Of a DNA stretch of 11,222 nucleotides, positions 5,717 through 11,222 are shown in pieces (within the stretch, counting starts at the first letter, position 1; each line of letters begins with the position of its first letter). The translations under genes and the position numbers were made by a program. Below the pieces are notes generated by a model, which did no database searches, was not told where the DNA came from, and saw nothing but the letters and a program-made list of their open reading frames with translations. This DNA comes from Thermoplasmata archaeon M9B2D. GTDB taxonomy: Archaea; Thermoplasmatota; E2; DHVEG-1. The stretch lies in NCBI GenBank assembly GCA_002900555.1, contig MUGD01000060.1:1-11222 (forward strand), given 5' to 3'.

Positions 5717-7225
5717 ATGAGTAGAACTTCAAACTTCATGGGATTCTCAGAAGCTGATGACAAAGCTCTCCGCCTTGGTAGGATTCTTATGATCCTTATG
5801 CCAACAGCTAATATCATCTTCACACTTAGCTCCACATTCTATACAATTTTTATTGCAGAGGCGCTGGGAGGTGCTGGCGGTTTTATTGAAGGGCTAGGTC
5901 TTCTAGGAGTGCTTGTTGCAATAGAAATGGTCACGCAGACTATTCTCGATTATCCAAGCGGCGCACTTGGAGATGCCATCGGTCAGAGGTGGGTAATAGC
6001 ATTCGGTAACTCATTATATGGCGTTGTCTTCTTCATGGTTTCATTTGTTACTCCCTCCACGCCGTTCCTATATCTTGTTGCAATTTTTGCTTTACAGGGA
6101 GTAGCACAATCGCAAATTAGTGGCGCCTGGGGCGCATGGTTTGACAACAACTATCGGATCGCGATGCCGCAAGATACTGATAGGAAGCAATATGGAGTGT
6201 TCTGGGGGCGCATGGGTATGATTGCCCAGATTGCTGCAACTGCGGCGTTGATACCAGGGAGCATCCTTGCTGTCGTCTTCCAGCGTGCATTTGTGTTCCA
6301 GATAGAGGCTGTGGGTGCTTTCATCTTCGCATTGCTAGTCTTGAGATACATCCGGGATTTTCCTGAGGTTGAAGCAATGCGTGAAAAACGTCCCTCAATG
6401 AATGAGTACACATCTCTTCTCAAAGAAGGTATCAGTTATCTCTGGCGAACTCCTTTCGTCAAGTATCTTGTTCTAGGCTCTATGCTAGCGGCTAGTGTGA
6501 TTTCAGTCTGGGGTCAATTAATACTCTTCCCGCTCTATTTCAGTTACTTGATCACTGATGTAGCTGTTGCATCGTATAGAACCCTCGCATTCATTCCTGG
6601 TGTTGCAGCTAATGAGAGATCTGGAATATGGTCACAGAAGTTCGACCCTAAGAAGTGGATTCCCCGCTTTCGATTACTTCAAGCCTGCGGCTTCTTGTTC
6701 TTTATTGTACTGGCAGTTATGATGTTCGTATTTCCTCCTGTTGCTGATACAACTCAGATGGTGACTGTCCTGCTTCCATTTACTGATATTGTATTAATCG
6801 AACTTCCAATTCAACATGTGATTCCTATTATCGTGCTCTTCAGCCTATTCACCGTTACAATGTTTTTTGGTGGGTTTGCTGAGATTCTTACACAGAGAGT
6901 CTTGCTTGACGCAATCCCAAGCAGGAATCGAAACTCCCTATACTCTCTTCAACCAACCATTCTACTTATCCTTGCAACGCCTCAAATTGCAATTCTGGGT
7001 TGGGTCATTCCAATCATAGGTTTTCCAGCAACACTTCTCATATGTGCAGTTATATCTCTCGCGGGTGTCTTTGTAATCAAATACGCCTTAACACTTGAAA
7101 AGCCTGTAATTGAGAGTGATGAGAAAAAAGTAGAAACGATTGTTGATGAAGCTCCCTCCAGTGAATTAAGCTCAGAATCTCTTATTGATGAAATTGAGTC
7201 AGTTGTTAGAACCATACCGGAGTGA
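5717..7225 (+). CDS. Major facilitator superfamily (MFS) transporter
   Basis: A 502-residue secondary transporter with roughly 12 membrane helices. The loop between helices 2 and 3 carries the MFS motif A-like DYPSGALGDAIGQRW (residues 78-92), with the conserved Gly, Asp, Gly and Arg. Two six-helix halves are joined by a charged cytoplasmic loop (about 213-247, EVEAMREKRPSMNEY). The second half contains DAIPSRNRNSLYSLQPT (398-414), a loop and helix start that I associate with archaeal MFS proteins. Residues 461-502 form an acidic, serine-rich tail beyond the last helix, probably disordered and cytoplasmic. The substrate is unknown; uptake or efflux is equally possible. The ATG follows weak GGAG about 11 nt upstream. 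The 3' end is unusual: the stop codon lies inside a perfect hairpin. Confidence 0.9.
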   Translation: MSRTSNFMGFSEADDKALRLGRILMILMPTANIIFTLSSTFYTIFIAEALGGAGGFIEGLGLLGVLVAIEMVTQTILDYPSGALGDAIGQRWVIAFGNSLYGVVFFMVSFVTPSTPFLYLVAIFALQGVAQSQISGAWGAWFDNNYRIAMPQDTDRKQYGVFWGRMGMIAQIAATAALIPGSILAVVFQRAFVFQIEAVGAFIFALLVLRYIRDFPEVEAMREKRPSMNEYTSLLKEGISYLWRTPFVKYLVLGSMLAASVISVWGQLILFPLYFSYLITDVAVASYRTLAFIPGVAANERSGIWSQKFDPKKWIPRFRLLQACGFLFFIVLAVMMFVFPPVADTTQMVTVLLPFTDIVLIELPIQHVIPIIVLFSLFTVTMFFGGFAEILTQRVLLDAIPSRNRNSLYSLQPTILLILATPQIAILGWVIPIIGFPATLLICAVISLAGVFVIKYALTLEKPVIESDEKKVETIVDEAPSSELSSESLIDEIESVVRTIPE

Positions 7226-7246
7226 TGGCAACATTTCCATCACTCC
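7219..7246 (+). terminator. Perfect 10-bp hairpin over the MFS stop codon
   Basis: GGAGTGATGG (7219-7228) and CCATCACTCC (7237-7246) are exact inverted repeats around an 8-nt loop. The left arm contains the TGA stop of the MFS gene (7223-7225). The hairpin sits in the 56-nt gap to the convergent aminopeptidase gene and, being symmetric, could act on both transcripts. No long U-tract follows on the plus strand, so 3'-end stabilisation or processing is an alternative to termination. Confidence 0.5.
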
Positions 7247-7281
7247 ACCACTTCCATTTTCAATTCTTGTGGCTTCAGTAA

Positions 7282-8346
7282 TTAATCTTCGAAGAAGAAT
7301 TTCCCTTTACTATAGATGACATCATCACCAGCAAGGATCTCGCCTTCCTTCATTGATTTGATAATGTCAACATGAACTGCGCTCTGGTTGGTTCCATTGC
7401 AATCTTCATACGCACGACCTAAAGCGCAATGAACAGTGTCACCAAGTTTCTCATCAAATAGCATATTCAAAGTGTATTTCTTTATACCACGATTGGTACC
7501 AATAGCCATCTCTCCTAGCCTGTGAGAACCCTCATCTGTCTCGATGACTTGTTTTAATGTGGCTTCTTCTTTCTCAGCAGAATAGTCTACCACCTCTCCC
7601 TTTTCGAAAGTCAGCCGTATTCCATCCAATACTTTTCCATATTGCAATAGAGGGATGTCGAAGTATATCTTGCCCTCTACCGTGTCTTCGACTGGAGCTG
7701 TGAATACTTCACCACAAGGCATATTGTGCTTGCCATCGCCTGCTATCCATATCCTGCCTTCGGTGGATGCGAAAAGATCTGTTTCGGGACCGATGAATCT
7801 TATACTACTCTGTTTCTCTAATCGCTCCTTAATCATGTATACCTTCTTGCTTGCTTCCTTCCAGTCAATGAGCATAGCGTCATAGACAAAATCCCGATAT
7901 TCATCCAGACTCATGTTGCCTTGTTGGGCAAGGCTATTACAAGGATGAATCGTCCCGACCCATCTCTTGCTCAGGTAGGCTCCCATTATTGGTTCCATTG
8001 TTTTAGCATTCAGCATCTGTTTTTCAGGACCGACCCCTGCTAGTGTTTTAGTGTTGTACGGCGCGTTCATTGCGATGACGACATCTACACTCTCAATCAT
8101 TGCGAGCAAGTGTTTTGGGAATAGTTGAATAGTTTCATTATCAGCACCATCAAAAAAAGCTCTTGCCATATCATCTGTCCAAAGAACTGATACTGGTCTT
8201 CCCCCAGCCTTGGCAACAAGTTTTGTGACTGCAATAGCTAACTCGTATCCTTCTGGCGAAGTCAGGATTCCAACCATGTCCCCTTTCTTTACTTCTGTAG
8301 ACCATTCTACGAGTATCTTGGCATGTTCTATAATTCGCGGATCCAA
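7282..8346 (-). CDS. M29-family metallo-aminopeptidase, downstream paralogue
   Basis: A 354-residue cytosolic aminopeptidase of family M29 (the thermophilic AmpS/T type), which removes N-terminal residues from peptides with a two-metal centre. The likely metal ligands are all visible: Glu213 in GEVFTAP, Glu279 in LGEMAIGTN, His306 in DTVHCALG, and His325 and Asp327 in SAVHVD. Tyr313 is the probable catalytic tyrosine. The protein is shorter than the roughly 400-residue bacterial members. The start is TTG at 8346, backed by a strong GAGGAG four bases upstream and by the MDPRI-EHA N-terminus shared with its neighbour. It is the second gene of an operon, 21 nt after its paralogue. By my hand count the two are about 55% identical over residues 1-180 and about 82% over 181-354. 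A role in peptide turnover is likely; specificity is unknown. Confidence 0.93.
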   Translation of the reverse strand: MDPRIIEHAKILVEWSTEVKKGDMVGILTSPEGYELAIAVTKLVAKAGGRPVSVLWTDDMARAFFDGADNETIQLFPKHLLAMIESVDVVIAMNAPYNTKTLAGVGPEKQMLNAKTMEPIMGAYLSKRWVGTIHPCNSLAQQGNMSLDEYRDFVYDAMLIDWKEASKKVYMIKERLEKQSSIRFIGPETDLFASTEGRIWIAGDGKHNMPCGEVFTAPVEDTVEGKIYFDIPLLQYGKVLDGIRLTFEKGEVVDYSAEKEEATLKQVIETDEGSHRLGEMAIGTNRGIKKYTLNMLFDEKLGDTVHCALGRAYEDCNGTNQSAVHVDIIKSMKEGEILAGDDVIYSKGKFFFED

Positions 8347-8367
8347 TTAACTCCTCTCCGATTCAAA

Positions 8368-9432
8368 TTACATTTCATAGAAGTACTTGCCTTTGCTATA
8401 AATCAATTCATCGCCAGCAAAAATCTCGCCATCGTGCATTGACTTGATCATATCAACATGCACCGCGGATTCGTTCACACCGTTGCAGTCTTTGTAAGCT
8501 CTTCCTAATGCACAATGAATAGTATCACCAATCTTCTCATCAAAGAGCATATTCAACGTATACTGCTTGATTCCGCGATTGGTTCCTATGGCCATCTCCC
8601 CAAGTCTCCGAGACCCTTCATCAGTTTCAATAATTGACTTTAGAGTTGCTTCTTCCTTCTCTGCTGAAAAATCAACAACTTCTCCTTTTTCGAATGATAA
8701 TCTAACACCTTCGATTACTTTTCCTTGCTGGAGGAATGGGACATCAAAGTAGATTTTGCCTTCAACTGAATCATCTACAGGAGCTGTGAATACCTCGCCG
8801 CTAGGCATATTGTGCTTGCCATCACTAGCAATCCAGATTCTTCCTTCTGTTGAAGCAAAAAGGTCCGTTTCTGGGCCAATGTATCGGATGTCTTTATGAC
8901 TTTCAAGGTGTTCCTTCATGACATACAATATCTTGCTCTCTTCTGCCCAATCAATGAGAGTAGCTCCATATACAAAATCGCGATATTCTTCTAGGCTCAT
9001 ATTTGCTTGTTGGGCTAGGGTTTGGCATGGATGTACTGTAAGAGACCAACGTTTTCCAAGACGAATGCTTTGAATCTCTTGTTGAGTCTTGTTATCAATC
9101 ATGATAAGTTTTGGATCGACATTTGCTAGTGCCTTCGTATTGACAGGAGATCGCAATGCGATAAAAACATCGCAGGCTTCAGTTATCGCCTTTAGATGTG
9201 TGGGAACAACTTGCAGGGTTTCCTCTGATGCACCATCATAGAATGCCCTTTGTGCCTCCTCACTACCCATCAAGGTAACAACTCTTCCGCCAGCCTTTGC
9301 AATTTCCCTATGCAATGCAACGACCAGCTCATGGGAATCTGGTGTTGCATAGATGACAACCATGTCACCAGGTTTTACTTCCGTGCTCCACCCGACAAGT
9401 ATTCTTGCATGTTCAACGATTCTCGGATCCAT
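8368..9432 (-). CDS. M29-family metallo-aminopeptidase, upstream paralogue
   Basis: The first gene of the aminopeptidase pair, also 354 residues with no gap relative to its neighbour. It keeps the same predicted ligands: Glu213 in GEVFTAPVDD, Glu279 in LGEMAIGTN, His306 in DTIHCALG, His325 and Asp327 in SAVHVDM, plus Tyr313. Both copies therefore look catalytically intact. Differences cluster in the N-terminal domain, for example residues 51-60 and 101-130. In M29 enzymes the N-terminal domain helps form the dimer cavity and gate the substrate, so the two may differ in peptide preference or form mixed dimers. ATG 9432 is supported by TGAGG about 8 nt upstream. A TATA-like box near 9470 would drive both genes. 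Confidence 0.94.
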   Translation of the reverse strand: MDPRIVEHARILVGWSTEVKPGDMVVIYATPDSHELVVALHREIAKAGGRVVTLMGSEEAQRAFYDGASEETLQVVPTHLKAITEACDVFIALRSPVNTKALANVDPKLIMIDNKTQQEIQSIRLGKRWSLTVHPCQTLAQQANMSLEEYRDFVYGATLIDWAEESKILYVMKEHLESHKDIRYIGPETDLFASTEGRIWIASDGKHNMPSGEVFTAPVDDSVEGKIYFDVPFLQQGKVIEGVRLSFEKGEVVDFSAEKEEATLKSIIETDEGSRRLGEMAIGTNRGIKQYTLNMLFDEKIGDTIHCALGRAYKDCNGVNESAVHVDMIKSMHDGEIFAGDELIYSKGKYFYEM

Positions 9433-9440
9433 CGTACTGC

Positions 9441-9453
9441 CTCAATTCTTGAG
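9441..9453. repeat. Short palindrome CTCAA-N3-TTGAG in the aminopeptidase leader
   Basis: A 5-bp inverted repeat with a 3-nt spacer lies between the TATA-like box (9467-9474) and the start codon (9432). It spans the predicted transcript start and part of the SD. That is a suitable place for a repressor operator, but a palindrome of this size is common by chance. Confidence 0.2.
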
Positions 9454-9466
9454 AAATAATCCTCTG

Positions 9467-9474
9467 TCATATAG
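9467..9474 (-). promoter_or_regulatory. TATA-like box for the aminopeptidase operon
   Basis: The minus strand reads CTATATGA, centred 38 nt before the ATG at 9432. This predicts initiation near 9444 and a leader of about 12 nt carrying the GAGG SD. It implies the aminopeptidase pair is transcribed separately from the zinc-ribbon gene upstream. Confidence 0.45.
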
Positions 9475-9519
9475 ATTGCGGACTCTGCCTATAATTGGCA
9501 ATTTCAGAATTCTAGTTGG

Positions 9520-9930
9520 TTAAATCTCGCGTTTCTCAGTTGCTTGTGTAGCCCCACAATAGGGACATTTGATTGACAATGGTCCCACCCACTCAATCCC
9601 TTCAGAAGTAAGTGCTGCACCACAATCTTTGCAAAAACGTGGTGGCTCATATACATATGATTTTTCTCTTGATACTGTAGGAGCCTGGCGATATCCACTC
9701 AATCCGACCCATCCCACTTTACCTAGAGAATCGCGAATCCCGTAGAGAATGATGCCCATTCCAATGAGGGCACTAATCATGGGGATAACGAGAACATAGA
9801 ATAGAATTGTGCCAACATCGCGTGGATCTACCCAGAAGAATTGCATAAAGCCTCCAAAAAATCCACCCACGATGACTATCATACCAATCGTCATCGTTGC
9901 AATTCTCTTGCCGCTTGAACCTTCTGTCAT
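9520..9930 (-). CDS. Two-helix membrane protein with C-terminal zinc ribbon
   Basis: A 136-residue protein of unknown function. Two membrane segments (about residues 11-33 and 40-64) are followed by a short linker and a C-terminal zinc ribbon. The ribbon has Cys100 and Cys103 in FCKDCGAAL and Cys122 and Cys125 in KCPYCGATQ, two knuckles 18 residues apart. Both ends probably face the cytoplasm, with the ribbon as a protein- or nucleic-acid-binding head tethered at the membrane. Such small membrane-ribbon proteins are common in archaeal genomes and mostly uncharacterised. The ATG at 9930 follows GGATGAT about 5 nt upstream, and a TATA-like GATTATCA (about 9957-9964, minus) would give an almost leaderless mRNA. 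The gene precedes the aminopeptidase pair by 87 nt, but that operon has its own promoter. Confidence 0.78.
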   Translation of the reverse strand: MTEGSSGKRIATMTIGMIVIVGGFFGGFMQFFWVDPRDVGTILFYVLVIPMISALIGMGIILYGIRDSLGKVGWVGLSGYRQAPTVSREKSYVYEPPRFCKDCGAALTSEGIEWVGPLSIKCPYCGATQATEKREI

Positions 9931-10084
9931 AATTCATCATCCATGTAATTCTAGTGTTGATAATCCAATGGACGAGTTATAGGTTTCTCTCTGACAGACT
10001 AAAGTACATTGTGGATTCTATTTGCTACGCTCATTAATCGAATGCGACAACGATACAGGACCTCGAACTAGGAACACAAATCAT

Positions 10085-10819
10085 ATGAGAAGCTACTCCA
10101 TTACAACCGTGTCTGAAATGACTATCCTATCAATCGCTTGGATTCCGAGCCCCTATCCATTGTGGGTTGTATTTGGTGATTTATCAATTTGGATAGAATT
10201 ACCTTTACTGATTGTGATAGTCATTCTTCTATACATTTTCGTCATTTTGAAAGTTATTCGACGAGTATGGCATTTCCCTGCACCCGCATTCATTGGAAGA
10301 GGTCTCAACTCGAGACCTCGCAAGAGAATCCAGCCCCCGAGAATGCTCGTTGAAGCCTTAGGTCTTAGACCTGGTGCTATAGTGGCTGAGATTGGTTGTG
10401 GTCCTGGGACATTCACAATCGACGTTGCAAAAGCAGTATCCCCAAACGGTCATGTTTATGCTATAGACATTCAACAAGGCATGCTTGATCAGCTTCAAAG
10501 CAATATCGATAGAGAGCATATTGCAAATGTATACCCAATTCTTGCCGATGCTAGCGGTCGTATTCCATTGGATGAAGAAAGTGTTGATTTCATCTATTCA
10601 GTCACGGTATTGCCCGAAATTCCTGATAGGATAGGAGCACTCAAGGAAGTGAGGAGACTCTTGAAGTCTGGTGGTCTTTACGCCGACGCAGAGCTAGTAT
10701 TTGATCCTGATTGGCCCCTTCCAAGAACAGTAAAGAAATGGGCTGACGCTGCTGGTTTTTCATTCAAGAAGCAGTTGGGCAGTTTTCTGCGCTATGTTCT
10801 TGTATTTTCTAAGGAATAA
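10085..10819 (+). CDS. Membrane-anchored class I SAM-dependent methyltransferase
   Basis: A methyltransferase of about 244 residues tethered by an N-terminal helix (about 37-55, IELPLLIVIVILLYIFVIL), with a possible shorter hydrophobic stretch before it. After a basic stop-transfer segment comes HFPAPAFIGRGLNSRPRKR, then motif I VAEIGCGPGT at 100-109. Asp128 in YAIDI is the ribose-binding acid, LADASG fits the adenine loop, and VDFIYSVTVLPEIPD is motif IV. LLKSGGLYADAEL matches strand 5. The HFPAP-x-F-IGR lead-in with a membrane helix recalls archaeal and bacterial methyltransferases that I know only as uncharacterised; a membrane lipid or quinone-like acceptor is a guess. The start is uncertain. 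ATG 10085 has AGGAA 10 nt ahead, ATG 10118 is possibly leaderless, and TTG 10022 adds a non-membrane-like tail and seems too early. Confidence 0.85.
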   Translation: MRSYSITTVSEMTILSIAWIPSPYPLWVVFGDLSIWIELPLLIVIVILLYIFVILKVIRRVWHFPAPAFIGRGLNSRPRKRIQPPRMLVEALGLRPGAIVAEIGCGPGTFTIDVAKAVSPNGHVYAIDIQQGMLDQLQSNIDREHIANVYPILADASGRIPLDEESVDFIYSVTVLPEIPDRIGALKEVRRLLKSGGLYADAELVFDPDWPLPRTVKKWADAAGFSFKKQLGSFLRYVLVFSKE

Positions 10820-10839
10820 GTACCATACAATCACGAGTG

Positions 10840-10848
10840 CTTTAATAG
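10840..10848 (+). promoter_or_regulatory. TATA-like box for the ArsB/NhaD-like transporter
   Basis: CTTTAATAG is centred about 29 nt before the ATG at 10873 and predicts an almost leaderless transcript. It lies just behind the methyltransferase stop codon at 10819. Confidence 0.4.
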
Positions 10849-10872
10849 TCGGGACCACAGATTAAAGGCCTA

Positions 10873-11222
10873 ATGGACGTCGCTGGAGTAATCATAATAG
10901 CTATACTCATTGTTGCTCTACTGGTGATACTATCAGAACGAATTAATGAAACAGCGATGACCCTTCTGGCAATGTCTATTGTCGGGGGAGTACTCTATCT
11001 TGCATATGGATTCACGTTCACTGAATTTGTATTACTTATGCCATGGGATACAATCCTCTTTGTTACAGCGATGCTAATTGTTGTTGCCATCGCCGCCTCT
11101 TCAGGTATGTTTCAATACATTGCACTAGTCCTGATTCGAAGAACCCAAGGCAATCCTCGAATGATCTTTGTGACTTTCATGGCGTTCGTTTTCGTTATCT
11201 CGCTTTTTCTAGATCCGCTTCC
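10873..11222 (+). CDS. ArsB/NhaD-type ion transporter, N-terminal part
   Basis: A partial gene cut by the right edge; 116 residues are visible. It begins MDVAGVIIIAILIVALLVIL and continues with two or three further hydrophobic segments. The stretch WDTILFVTAMLIVVAIAASSGMF, then a basic loop RRTQGNPRMIF and SLFLDPLP, matches the ion transporter superfamily. In ArsB, NhaD and the eukaryotic P protein this region reads W-x-x-x-x-F-x-x-x-x-x-x-x-x-x-x-x-G, then a G-N-P/R loop, then S-x-x-L-D-N. Such proteins move Na+, arsenite or organic anions; the missing C-terminal half would be needed to choose. The usual LDN is LDP here. The start is ATG 10873, with AAAGG a few bases ahead and a TATA-like box 29 nt upstream. 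Confidence 0.82.
   Translation, partial: MDVAGVIIIAILIVALLVILSERINETAMTLLAMSIVGGVLYLAYGFTFTEFVLLMPWDTILFVTAMLIVVAIAASSGMFQYIALVLIRRTQGNPRMIFVTFMAFVFVISLFLDPL

Noticed and set aside
5617..5835. Minus-strand 72-codon frame over the start of the MFS gene
   Set aside because: It lies across the MFS promoter and first helix on the opposite strand, with no SD, motif or sensible composition.
6151..6423. Minus-strand 90-codon frame inside the MFS gene
   Set aside because: Antisense shadow of a well-supported transporter; no recognisable features.
7655..7885. Plus-strand 76-codon frame inside the downstream aminopeptidase gene
   Set aside because: A related open frame also occurs antisense in the paralogue at 8567-8752; both follow from the conserved coding strand and are not genes.
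10022..10084. TTG start adding 21 residues to the membrane-anchored methyltransferase
   Set aside because: The added stretch is polar, has no SD in a good position and looks like untranslated DNA; ATG 10085 is better supported, though not certain.
10153..10416. Minus-strand 87-codon frame opposite the membrane-anchored methyltransferase
   Set aside because: Antisense to motif I and the membrane helix; no motif of its own.
1..11222. CRISPR array, tRNA/rRNA, transposon ends or prophage genes
   Set aside because: I saw no regularly spaced repeats, cloverleaf-like segments, terminal inverted repeats or integrase/transposase motifs. A tRNAscan or repeat search could still find something small that reading by eye missed.

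Overview
The window looks like ordinary housekeeping and transport chromosome from a mesophilic or moderately thermophilic archaeon. The evidence is short intergenic gaps, AT-rich TATA-like boxes about 22-45 nt ahead of starts, a mix of leaderless-looking genes and genes with short Shine-Dalgarno (SD) leaders, and several TTG/GTG starts. The protein content also fits: a winged helix plus two membrane segments, a membrane protein ending in a zinc ribbon, a PadR-type regulator, and M29 aminopeptidases. An Asgard lineage (for example Thorarchaeia) would suit the many small winged-helix and zinc-ribbon membrane proteins, but that placement is inference. I see no tRNA, rRNA, CRISPR array, insertion sequence, integrase or phage gene.

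Layout. Positions 1-671 (minus) hold the N-terminus of a TauE/SafE-like permease, cut by the window edge, preceded by a small DDRGK/PCI-like winged-helix membrane protein. Positions 850-2368 hold a soluble class I methyltransferase (plus) converging on a PadR-type regulator with a methyltransferase-like but motif-poor C-terminal domain (minus). Positions 2563-4611 hold a CorA magnesium channel (plus) converging on an EamA/DMT permease (minus). Positions 4814-7225 (plus) hold an unrecognised four-helix membrane protein, possibly a degenerate site-2-protease-like fold, then an MFS transporter whose stop codon lies in a perfect 10-bp hairpin. Positions 7282-9432 (minus) hold two tandem M29 aminopeptidase paralogues in one operon. 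Positions 9520-9930 (minus) hold a two-helix membrane protein with a C-terminal zinc ribbon. Positions 10085-10819 (plus) hold a membrane-anchored methyltransferase. From 10873 the window runs into the start of an ArsB/NhaD-like ion transporter, cut by the right edge.

Most genes appear to be separate transcription units with their own promoters, often arranged as divergent or convergent pairs. The only clear operon is the aminopeptidase pair. The shared theme is the membrane: six transporters or membrane proteins of likely transport type, three further membrane-bound proteins, two methyltransferases, one regulator and two peptidases. I found no obvious defence island or biosynthetic cluster. 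The most unusual items are the DDRGK-like membrane protein, the PadR-methyltransferase-like fusion, the possible pseudo-protease, the uneven divergence of the aminopeptidase pair, and a six-codon ORF with a very strong SD ahead of the TauE-like gene.
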